A stretch of 64,000 nt of DNA from Lepidostoma basale (lineage: Eukaryota > Arthropoda > Insecta > Trichoptera > Lepidostomatidae): assembly GCA_022606425.2 (NCBI GenBank), contig JAHDVF020000457.1, positions 558,001 to 622,000 on the forward strand, read 5' to 3'. The position numbers and the translations under genes were made by a program. Position 1 is the stretch's first letter, and every line of letters begins with the position of its first letter. The notes beneath the pieces are model-generated. The model did no database searches, had not been told where the DNA came from, and saw only the letters and a list, made by a program, of their open reading frames with translations. Shown piece by piece: positions 42,612 through 52,599 of the stretch.

Positions 42612-42720
42612 ACAGTTTATATCGTTCTCGTTCCCGATGATGAAGGTGTAAGCCTTCGAAACATGTCGAGAAAAGTAAACTCAAAAGTGGAAAAAACAGT
42701 GTTTCGATTCATAAAAAATC
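42612..42720 (+). mobile_element. Penelope-type end, family A
   Basis: Hammerhead-like motif then GTAAACTCAAAAGTGGAAAA and TTTCGATTCATAAAAAATCG. It joins directly to the retrotransposon frame, so it was inserted there. Confidence 0.55.
42622..42675 (+). ncRNA. Hammerhead-like motif, family A
   Basis: TCTCG pairs with CGAGA as outer stem I; core CCGATGA (C for U4) plus T; stem II GAAGG-TGTAAG-CCTTC; GAAACATGTC with ACATGT stem III and C at the cleavage site. Confidence 0.5.
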
Positions 42721-42724
42721 GTCA

Positions 42725-43255
42725 TTATGGAATTCCACTTAAGTTGAGTTGAACAAGTTATTGTTTAAATTTTATTGTTGTTTGTATGTTAATGATATAC
42801 TGTAAATCTTCATATTAAATACTTTTATAGTATTAAATGAAACGCTATTCTTATGGAAGATTCATTATATTTTAAAGGAGTGAAATATTTCGTCTTATTT
42901 TTTTCTAGTCGGCATCCTTATGTCTAAAGGTCGTGACCGACCCGTCCTTATACTTGCATAGCGTAAGTTGTTCACCTCTATACAGCGTAAGTTGTTCTTC
43001 TTCACGATTTGTCCTACTTGGGCACTATATTTTTGTAATAAACTGTAAGAAACCGTCTTCCATGTTAAATTAAAACAACGTTTACACTTATTTATCAAAA
43101 ATATAGTGTAACCGTTTTTTAATAATACTCGTATATAATATATAAGTATTTACATCGACACAATCAATAAAGAAAGTTGAAGTTATTTTCGTATGATCAA
43201 ATATTTTTACCGAATATGAAGATTGTGTACACATGAACACTAAGTGTTATGGCTT
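42725..43255. other. AT-rich stretch, no gene seen
   Basis: AGCGTAAGTTGTTC is locally duplicated at 42960 and 42985. Confidence 0.35.
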
Positions 43256-43259
43256 TTAG

Positions 43260-43420
43260 GTAATAACACAATACCGCTATACGCTTTTTTCATTCTCTCA
43301 ATATCACCTCATGTGGGATCATACGAAATCCTAAACTTTGTTGGCTAACAGACCGCTCCCTGAGCTATCGTCTGTCTATCACTTAGGGCCAGTGTGCTCG
43401 AGGTCGGGTTTCCCTATATA
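43260..43420 (-). mobile_element. Possible second tRNA-derived SINE head
   Basis: Minus strand ACGATAGCTCAGGGAGCGGT resembles a tRNA D arm/box A, and GGATTTCGTATGATCCCACA a decayed box B with T stem. Spacing of about 45 nt fits a tRNA. The anticodon stem is unclear, so this is a degenerate tRNA-like head at most. Confidence 0.35.
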
Positions 43421-43737
43421 TTTTTTTCTTTTATATTGATGTAAAGTGTCTACGTGATATTTCTAATAATGTTCTTCAATAGGAGAAAATCTTCACATAA
43501 AAGCAACTGGGTTTGCAAGCACGCCTCGAATCCAATAAAGAGTTTGCGGTCATATTTTTGTAAGTATTATATATTGAGTGCTTATGGAGACAATAGACTT
43601 GAATATTAAAAAAAAACTGGACTAATTGAAAAAATAAAACAATAATTTAACAAAATAAAGAGAAGGAAATATAAGTGTTAAAAAACTGAGTGCAATTTAG
43701 GTGTGCTAAATATAATATATACAATGTATAATAAATC

Positions 43738-43900
43738 AAATATTGAATGTCGGCCACGTAAGGAGTCGGAGGAATCGACGTGCGTGCATGACACGATGTA
43801 TGAATGTTGAGAAAGCGCGAAAAGTATGTCAGGAAAGAAAAGTGTGAAGTCTATTCTTTCTACCCACCCCTTCGGTAAGACGGCGTTATGGTTAATTAGT
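43738..43900 (+). pseudogene. RTE-G 3' end
   Basis: ILNVGHVRSRRNRRACMTRC-like residues, EKARKVCQERKV; then CACCCCTTCGGTAAGACGGC and GGTTAATTAG, a decayed tail. Confidence 0.8.
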
Positions 43901-44320
43901 ATTTTATATACGAGTACAGTGTTCCAATGTATAAGTTTAACTACTTGGCAATAATTGTATTATACTTCTCTAGACACTAGATAAGTAAATTTCAATATTT
44001 TACTATGCGGTGAAATTCTAAATAAAAATAAAAATAAAATTGAACAAATTACAATAGGATTATGTTGAATGTTTGAACTCAACTACTTAAAATACAAGGA
44101 TTTTGTAAAATCGCATGATAAGAGACAAAGCAGACGAGAGACAAACAAAAGATAAACAAAATAAAAAACGGAAAGAAGCAAAACGTTTTTAAAGATAGAG
44201 ATTTAAATACAACACTTGAAAATTTGGTTGAGAAGTAGAAGAACTCTGAGAAGTTATTCACGAAAACCTCTTGTTTCTCTATGCCATTTTCCACTTTTAG
44301 TGGGATCAGGCCTCCTGATA
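43901..44320. other. No gene seen
   Basis: A 71-codon minus frame (44079-44294) is hydrophobic low-complexity and unconvincing. Confidence 0.35.
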
Positions 44321-44740
44321 TGATGATTTCTCCAGGCCGCTCACTCTTAGGTCAGCTCCCTGTTGAGTCTGCTTTTGTTAAGTTTGTCCTTGATAAATGA
44401 TCCATACGATACTAAGGGCCGCCGTCTGTCCCGCAGCTATGGGATTCGGAGAGCTGACTTAAATAAAGTCATCTCGAGATATGACATGGGGAATATACTG
44501 CGTGGGGAAAAGTACCACCTTTTCCAACTATATTGGAGGGGAAAATTGAGGGACGCCGAGAGCCCGGAAGGAGACAAAATGTCCTGGCTGCGAAACGTGA
44601 GGGAGTGGACCGGCATCCGAAGTTTGGAGGAGTTGTTCCGAGCGGCGCACGACAGGGACAGGTTCGCCGAGGTGATCGCCAACGTTGTGGGGACCCGACA
44701 GGGCACTTGAAGTAGAAGAAACAATTTGAACCTTGCTTCT
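44320..44740 (+). pseudogene. Retrotransposon C-terminus, family VIANV
   Basis: Open frame 44363-44710: SRSYGIRRADLNKVISRYDM, YHLFQLYWRGKLRDAESPEG, DKMSWLRNVREWTGIRSLEE, LFRAAHDRDRFAEVIANVVG and TRQGT, then AAGTAGAAGAAAC, remnant of the GAAGAAG tail. Frames on the other strand and frame +1 are shadows. Counterpart of 38125-38545 but less broken. Confidence 0.85.
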
Positions 44741-45084
44741 GCTTCTTTATCTACTGTATAGGTGACCTGAAAAGCTACCTCGAATTCGCTACTGGTGGTC
44801 TTAATCGAATCTGATGACACCTCTATACTATCTAAGCCTATTTATTTTGGTCATGTGAACTTTAGTTTTTGTAATTTTTCAACACTCAGCACCGTCAAGT
44901 AATGCAGGTATGACCTAGCTTTTTACTCGTGGCATTCTTGTATCTCACAAAACACAGCTGAGTGTACGTCATTTGATTCCATCGCCTTCCTTTTGCATTT
45001 TTTATCTGCTAAGCATTTAGGCAGATATATCATTCATTACAATGCATTGCATACAAAAGTAAATAAAAAAAGTACTACTTACAT
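44741..45084. other. No gene seen
   Basis: Unique-looking, moderately AT-rich. Confidence 0.3.
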
Positions 45085-45365
45085 CCTATGTCCATACAAC
45101 TCTTGAAGAGTTTAAACCTCCTTGATGATTTTTCTCCAAGCTCCTTGATCCTACAACTTTTTCTCTCGGCAGTCCGATTCGTTTAATTTAGCTTGATCAG
45201 CCAGAACATCGTCAATTCAGCGCCGTCTAGGCCTTCCTGAGGTCTTACTCCGGTTGGTCTAGACGCGTACAGGGTTTGATTGCTCTGGTCTCTCCGGTTC
45301 GGCATACGTGCCCAATCTATGCTAGTCGACCGGCTCTTGCGGTGTTCGTAGGCTTATAATATAAG
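45085..45365 (-). pseudogene. RTE-like C-terminus (family E6)
   Basis: Minus strand with frameshifts: IGHVCRTGETRAIKPCTRL, RKAWTALN-RC, DQAKLNESDCREK-like, then VVGSRSLEKNHQGGLNSSR. Pattern WLGH...RP.RRW.D......L and a GSR..LEK...E motif are those of another insect RTE-like family. Heavily decayed. Confidence 0.55.
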
Positions 45366-45914
45366 TATTTTAAAAATGACGAAGATATTCGCCCCCTTTT
45401 AATTGGTGTTCTTCTCCCGATGTCATTTCAGGTACCCCTGATATTGACTTTGACTTGAGAGTAGAAGACTGTGTGTTTGGCAGCTCGAAAAAACAACTCA
45501 ACGTTTTTTTAAACCCAGTATAGTCTTTGGTATACGGAAAATTATATTACAATATAAGTGAGTGCGGTATTATAAAATGTTTTTTATGAAGAAAAGTGAT
45601 GTTCGCTTGAAACATTCCTGTTTATTTTATGATAAACTAGCTGACCCGACGAACTTCGTACCGCCTCAGAATCAATAAATGTTGTGTTAACTTATAAGCT
45701 AAATTTAATTCACCTTTTTATTGAATTACAATTAATACTTAAAATGAATTAAGTTCATGAAATGTGCAAAAGTCAAAATTAAAAATATGAATTACAATGG
45801 AATATAATTCACGTGGAAGCCTGCATTAATACCTACTTAAAATGAATTATAAATTGTTAATTAAAAACTTTGTTTTATGTATCACAATTGTGTTTTTATT
45901 TTTTCGCGACAATA

Positions 45915-46225
45915 TATTCAACCAAAGTGGAATCTACCAGATTAATTGTGAGGATTGTGATGCCGTGTATATTGGAAAGACGGGTCGATCATTTTGAAGA
46001 GGTTATATGAACACAACATTTAATACAAAAACAGAATCATTGTGTGAATTTTGACCATCATTTCAATTCCAAAAACACATTTTTTTTGGATATAACAAAC
46101 AATTTAAAAAAAAAATTGATAAATTAGAAAATTTAGAAATTTTTAAAGCAAAGGCACGTGAATTGAATGTTATAAATAACCAAATTCCAGCTTATTCCCC
46201 CTTAGTATATATGTAGTACATTAAA
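45915..46225 (+). pseudogene. Penelope-like element GIY-YIG domain
   Basis: GIYQINCEDCDAVYIGKTGR starting at 45929 holds both GIY and YIG motifs and the CxxC characteristic of PLE endonucleases. A stop (45995-45997) follows SF. Later in frame come ARELNVINNQIPAYSPL and a stop at 46214, the C-terminal part. No reverse transcriptase. The GIY-YIG nuclease would nick DNA for target-primed reverse transcription; this copy cannot. Confidence 0.85.
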
Positions 46226-46454
46226 AACTTTTCCTTTATACAATCTACCAAAAAAATATTAATACTACCTTCCATTTTTGTCCCTTTCTTACTAATGTAA
46301 TCTGCTTCCTTATAATGTTTATCGTCTTTAATATATTATGATTCATCGTTTTTGACTCTATATTATGTATGATTGTTCCTTCTAATTACTGTTTGAATTA
46401 TTATTATGATTATTATCATTCTTATTATTTTATTATTATAAATAAATTAATTTC

Positions 46455-47230
46455 ATACAACAACACAACAACAACAACAAACCATCACGCCGTTTCTCCG
46501 CAGGGGTAGGCAGAGAGAATGGACCGCCACACGACTCTATCCTGGCACACCTCTCTAGCTTCCTCCACATTCATACATCGAGTCATACACGCACGTCGAG
46601 TCTTCCGGCTTCTGACATGACCAACCTTTAATATTTGATTAATTTGGACATGCCATGTTTTTCTCGGTCTACCTCGACTCCTTACTCCATTTACATCGTT
46701 AACGTATACTTTTTTAACCATTCTTTCTTCACCCATGCGCTCCACATGTCCGAACCAACACAACGAACCATTCATAATTTTGTTCATAATACCTTCTTTC
46801 GCTCTACATTCCTTCCTAATATCAGCATTTGAGATTCTGTCATACATCGTTCTACCACACATACGTCTTAGGGACCTCATCTCTACCGCATTTATTCTGC
46901 TCTCATCTTTCTTCTGTCAGTTCCATGCTTCGCTTCCATACATAGGAGTTGGGACCAGAACTCCATTGTGAACGGCCATTTTCGCTTTCATTGATAAATT
47001 CTTGTTTCCAATAACTACTTTTAAAGCTCCATTCACTTTGTTACCCGCACCAACCCTTTTTTCAACATCACTGTCCGTTCGGCCATCCGCTGTGAACATG
47101 CTACCTAAATACACAAATTCCCTCACCTGTTCCAAGTTCTCTTCATTTACACTTATATTACAAACTGTCATTTGCTCTTCCCTTTCAAAAACTAACACCT
47201 TTGACTTTCCGACATTCATCAAAACACGTT
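46455..47230 (-). pseudogene. RTE-G retrotransposon, longest copy
   Basis: One frame broken only by a TGA at 46917-46919 (tryptophan in WNWQKK turned to stop). N-side: VGKSKVLVFEREEQMTVCNI, VREFVYLGSMFTADGRTDSD, VEKRVGAGNKVNGALKVVIG, NKNLSMKAKMAVHNGVLVPT. C-side: INAVEMRSLRRMCGRTMYDR, KIMNGSLCWFGHVERMGEER, VNGVRSRGRPRKTWHVQINQ, CMNVEEAREVCQDRVVWRSI, LSAYPCGETA. It covers the thumb and C-terminal domain; the catalytic palm is missing. The 3' tail on this strand is (TTG)n rather than GTTA. Confidence 0.9.
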
Positions 47231-47277
47231 AAAACAATTAAATAGCAGACAACATAATTTTGAATAAGTGTGATCCA

Positions 47278-47424
47278 TCAATGAACTCCGTTTTCATCAT
47301 TAGCATCATCATATTCATCATCTGAAGAGTTTGATGATTCAGTGTCCCTATCAATTGAAAAAAGAAATTCCTCGTCTTCATCTAGCCAAATATTTCGTTT
47401 ATTAAGTTCTCGCGGCTGAATTTC
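47278..47424 (-). other. Acidic open segment, possible protein fragment
   Basis: Minus frame of 49 codons: EIQPRELNKRNIWLDEDEEF, LFSIDRDTESSNSSDDEYDD, ANDENGVH, stop. It starts after a splice-acceptor-like CCATAG and has no ATG. Acidic, serine-rich composition fits the N-terminal region of several transposases as well as host exons. Not recognised. Confidence 0.35.
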
Positions 47425-48039
47425 CTATGGTAACAATTCTCTGGACCGAATGTACACAGATACACCTATAAAATCAATACAAAATATACAATACGTATTT
47501 TTATTATTATTCACTAATCATAAATCGGTTTTTAATCTCTACGGAACACTCATCTGTCATCTTTTTCGAATGGTAGGTATTAATGGCGCAAATATTCTCT
47601 GCTCTCCTTCACAAAAGGGGTTTAACTTTTAGAATAGTCTCTCTTATACTGATTTTTATAACTTTGGGCATTGTTAATCTAAAATTAATAAAGAAAACCA
47701 AAAATCCCGGTGACGATTAAAAAATAACCTCAAATCTTTCACATTGAGTATTGACATCTGGCATCAACAATACACCACCTACGGGCGTTTTCGAAACTAA
47801 ATGGAAGCCATGATGTTTTTTGTACTTTGTCTCAGAAGTCAAATATAGTCAAATTTACGACAAATATAATTAATTTTAAATCATTTAAGTGATTTTTTCA
47901 AATGTTTTAATGATTATTCTGTTATCCGGAACGGAGACAAATCCAGCTAATATAAGATCTTCAAAATTGGTCCAGCCGTTCTCGAGTTATAAATGGTGTA
48001 ACTAACACGATTTTTGACTTTGTTTTATATATATAGATA

Positions 48040-48784
48040 AATAAAAATCTGACGTTATGTAAAATCATAATATTTTAATGGAATTCAAATCAAGTTCACA
48101 TATGGGAAAGCAAGATAAGAATGCTAGGAAAAACTGTAGGTGGTCTATTCTATTTCCACGGGAAGATTTTTTTGTTGGTTATGTAAAAAAATATATATTC
48201 AAATTAAATTAAAATGTGTATAGAATAATAAACTTCTGAGTAATGGAAATAATTTGATATTAAAGTAGGTTATTTGTTAAAGAATTAAATTATTCAATTT
48301 CATCAACAAAATAAAACTGTTCCTCATACTTTCATAATTCTCAATAAATTTGAAAACCAGCATGAAAATATAAGCGTTAGATGAAAAAATGTAATAACTA
48401 AAAGAAAATTTCTTACTTACGCATATTTATTATATATGGGAAAACTCATTTACCACATTTCGCTCTAGAATTTTCATATATCCAGACGTAAATTGTAATA
48501 TTTTTTTGTTAAAATGGTAGTCCCGAACAAAAATGATTAAATTAGCTTATTTAGCATATAACGAGTAGGGTTTTCCATTCAATGAACACGGCGCCGTGTG
48601 GGCACAGATCATATTGCAGGAAACAGCAATTACAACTAATTAGACCTTTCTATTAAGGGAAAATTTGATCCCTTTTCTCATTAAGTTAAGGTTTTACGTC
48701 TACATTGGTGAAATAACTTTGAAGGGTGCTGAACAAAATACGTATATTACAATTCGTGAACAAGAATCATATTCTGATTCTAGT
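48040..48784. other. AT-rich stretch
   Basis: 48125-48185 (AACTGTAGGTGGTCTATTCT, TTGTTGGTTATGTAAAAA) resembles 51485-51560 and may be an eroded RTE-G-type 3' end. Otherwise nothing. Confidence 0.35.
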
Positions 48785-49063
48785 CTCTGATTGAATCCCA
48801 ATGGCTTAGGTAGGCTGGACATCTGGTGCGAATGGAGGAGCTGTCAACAACCGCACAGTTGACATTTACAGAACCGGAAGGAAATATCAGCGTGGGAAGA
48901 CCGCGGCTTCGGTAGTTTGACGGTGTTCCGAAGGACCTGCAACTGTTGGGAGTTAAACCTGAGTAGTGGAAGTCGATAACTCAGGATAGAATAGACTAGA
49001 ATTTTTTTTGGAGGCGGCCAAGGTCTGCCCAGGACTGTAGAGCCAGATAGAAGAAAAATAAGT
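48785..49063 (+). pseudogene. Non-LTR retrotransposon C-terminus (family RT-K)
   Basis: Mixed frames: RWLG-LDIWCEWRSCQQ region, FTEPEGNISVGRPRLR, FDGVPKDLQLLGVKPE, a stop, then KSITQDRID and FFLEAAKVCPGL. Same order as at 6040-6212, extended upstream to the WLGHLVRME block. Confidence 0.7.
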
Positions 49064-49194
49064 ATCTGTTTGGTATTTATGAGTGTTTACAAGTAGTTAA
49101 TTGATAGATAAAATTTTATGGAATTTCATGTTATGTAGGGATTCTTTTAATTGTAAATAATGAAAACAAAATAATTAAAAAAAAATCATTTTCT

Positions 49195-49276
49195 TAATAT
49201 ATAATATTAAGTTTAATTCCACTTCATTTTATGACTTCGACCGGTTTCGGCAGCTCGCTGCCATCTTCTGGTAACC
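49195..49276 (-). mobile_element. Penelope-type end, family C
   Basis: Hammerhead-like motif (49233-49276) followed on the minus strand by GAAGTCATAAAATGAAGTGG and AATTAAACTTAATATTATAT. Confidence 0.5.
49233..49276 (-). ncRNA. Hammerhead-like motif, family C
   Basis: Minus: CCAGAAGAT in the core position (U4 to A), stem II GGCAG-CGAG-CTGCC, GAAACCGGTC, GAAGTC. Stem II and the GAAA/stem III side are perfect; the core is not. Confidence 0.45.
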
Positions 49277-49469
49277 AGACCTGGTATGCAATTTTTTTTT
49301 TTTACAACTCCTACCAAGAATTTTCCGTTAACAACATGAATATTCGTACTTGAAGGAATTTTTATACAAAAAAACAATTATTTTCATAACAGTTCTATTT
49401 TATTTTTATATAAAAACGATATATATTTTTTATAAACTTAAAGCTATAACTCTGTGGAATTCCAATATG

Positions 49470-49640
49470 ACCCAGTTTTTATGAATTTTTATGAACACTG
49501 TTTTTTCCACTTTTGAGTTGATGTATCTCGATATCTTTTGAGGGTTTAATACCTTCATCATTTCGAGAACGGTATAAAATTTTGAGAAAAAAAACTCACA
49601 AGTGGAAAAAAGTAGGGTTTAAATTCATAAAAAAAATGTT
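49470..49640. mobile_element. Foldback of two family A Penelope-type ends
   Basis: Left: ATGAATTTTTATGAACACTG, TTTTTTCCACTTTTGAGTTG (complement of the family tail). Right: AACTCACAAGTGGAAAAAAG, TTTAAATTCATAAAAAAAAT. A degenerate motif at 49525-49571 (minus) keeps TTCTCG...CGAGA and GAAGG...CCCTC but has lost GAAA. Confidence 0.55.
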
Positions 49641-50080
49641 TTAAGAATCGTGTTATTAGGAAACCTTCAACTGTATTTCTTCAAAATAAAAATTAATTAT
49701 TTAAATTATTTCCCCAACTAAGAAATATTTGATTTTTTTTATATAAATAAAGTATATATAATACAGAACTGATCAACTAAGTTTTCCTATGGTATCTATA
49801 TCATCTCAATGGAAGGGAATGAAATTGAAGGTTTGAATGTTAATATTATCCTAGAGATTCTCTTTTAATCCTCGTTGCAAACCGCAAATCCTTGCAGGAG
49901 ATCTTATCAAAAGTTTCGTACGCAGCGGTCTCCACTCTAAAGACTTGGAAATGGGAGAATATTCAAATCAGGCTCTATCTTTCGCCCCTCGTTCTACTTG
50001 AATATCTAAATTACAGTTGTGGTCATGAAGTAGTTATGTCAATATCTGAAAACAATAAATCATGATGGAATACATATCTG
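49641..50080. other. No gene seen
   Basis: GC-richer around 49860-49960, not open in any frame. Confidence 0.3.
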
Positions 50081-50084
50081 TAAA

Positions 50085-50560
50085 TCAAATAAGTTTATTT
50101 CTTCAATAGACATTACAAAATTAATTTTTAAGGCATCTATTAAGAACAGGTAAAGTAATATATTGTATACAGTATACTAACAGAAACGCATGAGAGATGA
50201 TTAGACATTAGGAAGACAGGATACTCTCCAGAATTAAGAGTATTTGCCTTCTGAACGTACTTTCACTAATATAAAAGACGTCAATCTCCGAGGAGACCGC
50301 GTTCAGCAGATTAATTGCTCTTCCCACTGTGTCACCAGAGGCAGGTTGGTTCTGGTGGCTGGTAGGTAAAACAATCTATGCTGTCGCTGTCGGAGATATC
50401 TATCAGGGACAAAAAGCCGAACACCCTCCAGCGCGGCCGAGTTCTCGAAATAACCCCGAGTAATCTAAAGAAATGGGTTATGAGATGCCCATCTCTTCGA
50501 AGCTGCAGAGAGTTGGCCCCAAGCATTCCCAAAAGAAATGCCGTAGGATAGAGCCACGGA
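50085..50560 (-). pseudogene. Jockey/CR1-like retrotransposon C-terminus
   Basis: Minus strand: FLLGMLGANSLQLRRDGHLI, THFFRLLGVISRTRPRWRVF, GFLSLIDISDSDSIDCFTYQ; shift; then RAINLLNAVSSEIDVFYISE and STFRRQILLILESILSS. The R.....L.FF.KLL....D......R...F..P.RTN......R......N pattern is typical of Jockey/CR1-type ORF2 ends. The 3' end is AAATAAACTTATTTGATTTA on the minus strand. Two more copies at 52600 and 53545. Confidence 0.75.
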
Positions 50561-50679
50561 TATACATTTAATATTTGGTAAACGCATTTACACTTTCCAA
50601 CTAAGAAACATGCGTAATGATTCTACAGATTTAAGTAGTAGGAAACATTGAATATTAGTTTAGGTAAACTAACTAATCA

Positions 50680-51095
50680 CCACAATTTAAAAACAATTTA
50701 ACTTGGAACAATCTCGACATTTTAGAAATTATAAGAGCAATTAAAGATAAAGAAAATATTACAAATCATCAAATAAATTTAACGTCAAGCCCAATCTTTG
50801 ATTTATTTCCATTGTTGTAAGTTAATACCTGAACCTCAAAAAGAACTTCAAATCATTATTTTAAATGTTAAATTTATTCATAATATTTGTTATAACGAAA
50901 GCTTAAACATTCCAAAAGAAATCATTTTAACATCTGTCAAAACTCACCACATTTGTAATTATTTTATAATATTTTAAATATAATAATTATAATTATATTA
51001 TATAACTGATGAAGGGCTTGTTAGTCCAAAACATGTTTGGTATTCAATTGATTTTTTTTAATAAAGTTAGTTTTGTATTATATGAAAAAGGAATA
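50680..51095 (+). pseudogene. Penelope-like element C-terminus and 3' end
   Basis: 44 in-frame codons at 50689-50820: NNLTWNNLDILEIIRAIKDK, ENITNHQINLTSSPIFDLFP, LL, stop. This aligns with the 13909-14010 piece (ILEIIKAIKNNENIISNQLN...). About 180 bp further on lies the hammerhead-like motif 51001-51045, then TTAATAAAGTTAGTTTTGTA. This is the clearest physical link in the window between PLE protein sequence and the motif. Confidence 0.85.
51001..51045 (+). ncRNA. Hammerhead-like motif in PLE 3' region
   Basis: Core CTGATGA is perfect, one extra A, stem II GGGC-TTGTTA-GTCC (one G.U), then AAAACATGTT: G12 is A, which should abolish normal activity, and ACATGT forms stem III. Confidence 0.5.
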
Positions 51096-51169
51096 CTTGA
51101 CATATACTAAACAAAGTTATGGTGAATATAGAAGAAACTTTTATAGTAAAAAAAAGTATTTTATGTAAG

Positions 51170-51240
51170 TGTCGCTGCCATCTTCTGGTCCATGATCAGA
51201 AAATAGCAGGGATTCGCTGAAACCGGTTGAAGCCACGATT
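51170..51240 (+). mobile_element. Rearranged Penelope-type end, family C/D
   Basis: TGCCATCTTCTGGTCCATGA near 51178 and GATTCGCTGAAACCGGTTGA near 51213 are the two halves of a motif in abnormal order, suggesting an internal inversion. Confidence 0.4.
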
Positions 51241-51291
51241 TGTACATTTTTATAAAAGATATTGATTATAACAACAATTGATTTATTTTAA

Positions 51292-51337
51292 GGTACCAAC
51301 CGGTTTCGCTTCCATCGGAGCTTCGTCGGGGTAAAAT
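51292..51337 (-). ncRNA. Hammerhead-like motif, family D
   Basis: Minus: TACC, core CCGACGA (C for U4), extra A, stem II GCTCC-GATG-GAAGC, GAAACCGGTT, GGTA pairing fully with TACC. Stem I is better paired than in 33122-33166. Confidence 0.5.
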
Positions 51338-51479
51338 AAACTTTTTATTTGAAAGTCAAAAAATGTGTTCAAATGGACATTTTGTCACTTTCGACAACTG
51401 CTAAAATGTCCAACTTAACCACATAACAATTAAAAAACTATCAATTAGAAAGTTTCTGTGACTCAAGTTAAGTTTAAAT

Positions 51480-51560
51480 ATGGTTGAAATAGCAAGAGAA
51501 GACCGTGGGCGGTCCTATGTCTTTGCCTACCCAGGGGAGATTTTTATGTTGGTTATGAAA
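51480..51560 (+). other. Eroded RTE-G-like 3' end
   Basis: AGAAGACCGTGGGCGGTCCT, TCTTTGCCTACC and TTGGTTATGAAAC resemble the last 70 bp of RTE-G. Confidence 0.35.
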
Positions 51561-51806
51561 CACAAAATGTAAATTTTTTTCTAATCTTTATACCTTTACA
51601 ATCAGAGGTTAGACAACATCATTTCTGCCCCATCATACTACAAATTAAGTGCTTTCTACGAAAGTATCACAATTATTTTGTTTAAATCTGAAACATTGAA
51701 AAATTTCTGAAAAATGATACAGTCTATTTTATATTGCTCAAAACACTAAGATACATCAACATTAATATATAATATACGTGTATATTTTTCATCATACAAT
51801 TTTTGG

Positions 51807-51860
51807 GAATGTCGCGACAGCTGTTTCGCCTACACATGTTGACATCATCAGGTGTTGCAA
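51807..51860 (-). ncRNA. Hammerhead-like motif, family F
   Basis: Minus: core CTGATGA perfect, extra T, stem II GTC...GGC with a 10-nt loop, GAAACAGCTGTC with the eight-base ACAGCTGT palindrome as stem III and C at the cut site, then GCGACATT. Stem I pairing next to the core is weak. All core bases are canonical. Confidence 0.55.
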
Positions 51861-52429
51861 ACAACTAAATACAACAATTTAAAGACTTACTATTTAAAGA
51901 TCAAAAACTCATTAGTGTACACTGTATAATAATAAAATGTAATATTACAACGGTGTTTAAAAATGATTGAATACTACAACAAAGGAGCTTTATTAAGAAA
52001 CAGCTTGTTCTATTTCTCTCATTTCCTGTCAGTAATTACTTTAATTGTACCTACCTTTGTGCAAAGGAAACTGATTCGAACAAGACACGAGAAACGCATC
52101 GAATGGAAAGAGAGACAGATCTTTGTTTGTTCCTCTCGGAGAATCTGAGTTTAGTTTGAGCTTGATTCAGTTCGCGAGTATAAGAACTTGCCACTTCCGT
52201 TTTATTACCTGGAAATGTTGAATTAACAAGACGAGCGGGAAATAGTGCCACAGGTTTACCTTCATAGTTTTATGAAGGGATGGTTAACACGCTTGCACAA
52301 GTTATGCTAGAGTATTCGTGTCAGGGTGCTAACTTGTGACCTGAATTCCTAAAAAAATACGTCTTTGTTTGCACATGAAAGTATATTATTTTATTAAATA
52401 ATTTAATTATGAAAGAGTATCACAATTTA

Positions 52430-52560
52430 TATTTATGAGATTGTCGCGACTGTTGTTTCGTCAACTTGTGTTGGCATTATCAGGTGTTACAAGCCTGATG
52501 ATACCAATATAGGTTGGCGTGACAATCTAATAAAAATAAATTGTGGTATCAATAGAAGGT
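52430..52560. mobile_element. Inverted pair of family F ends
   Basis: Minus motif 52438-52492 (CTGATAA core, GACGAAACAACAGTCGCGAC) and plus motif 52488-52530 (CTGATGATACCAATATAGG, TTGGCGTGACAATCT) are head to head, sharing TAACACCTG/CCTGATG at the junction. Core or GAAA changes in each suggest decayed copies. Confidence 0.5.
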
Positions 52561-52599
52561 ATCATCACCATCATCATGAAATGAAATCAAAATCAAATC

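Larger units (their letters stand above)
45647..48038 (+). mobile_element. Long, nested copy of the CTAGCTGACCCG element
   Basis: Left end ACTAGCTGACCCGACGAACT and CGTACCGCCTCAGAATCAAT; right end GGAACGGAGACAAATCCAGC, GGTCCAGCCGTTCTCGAGTT and ACACGATTTTTGACTTTGTT with a TATATATA end. The short copy at 24172-24548 has the same two ends 377 bp apart. The interior here carries a Penelope-like fragment (45915-46225), an RTE-G copy (46455-47230) and an acidic open segment (47278-47424). Confidence 0.6.

Noticed and set aside
44437..44820. 127-codon minus-strand frame
   Set aside because: Antisense to the VIANV family frame at 44363-44710.
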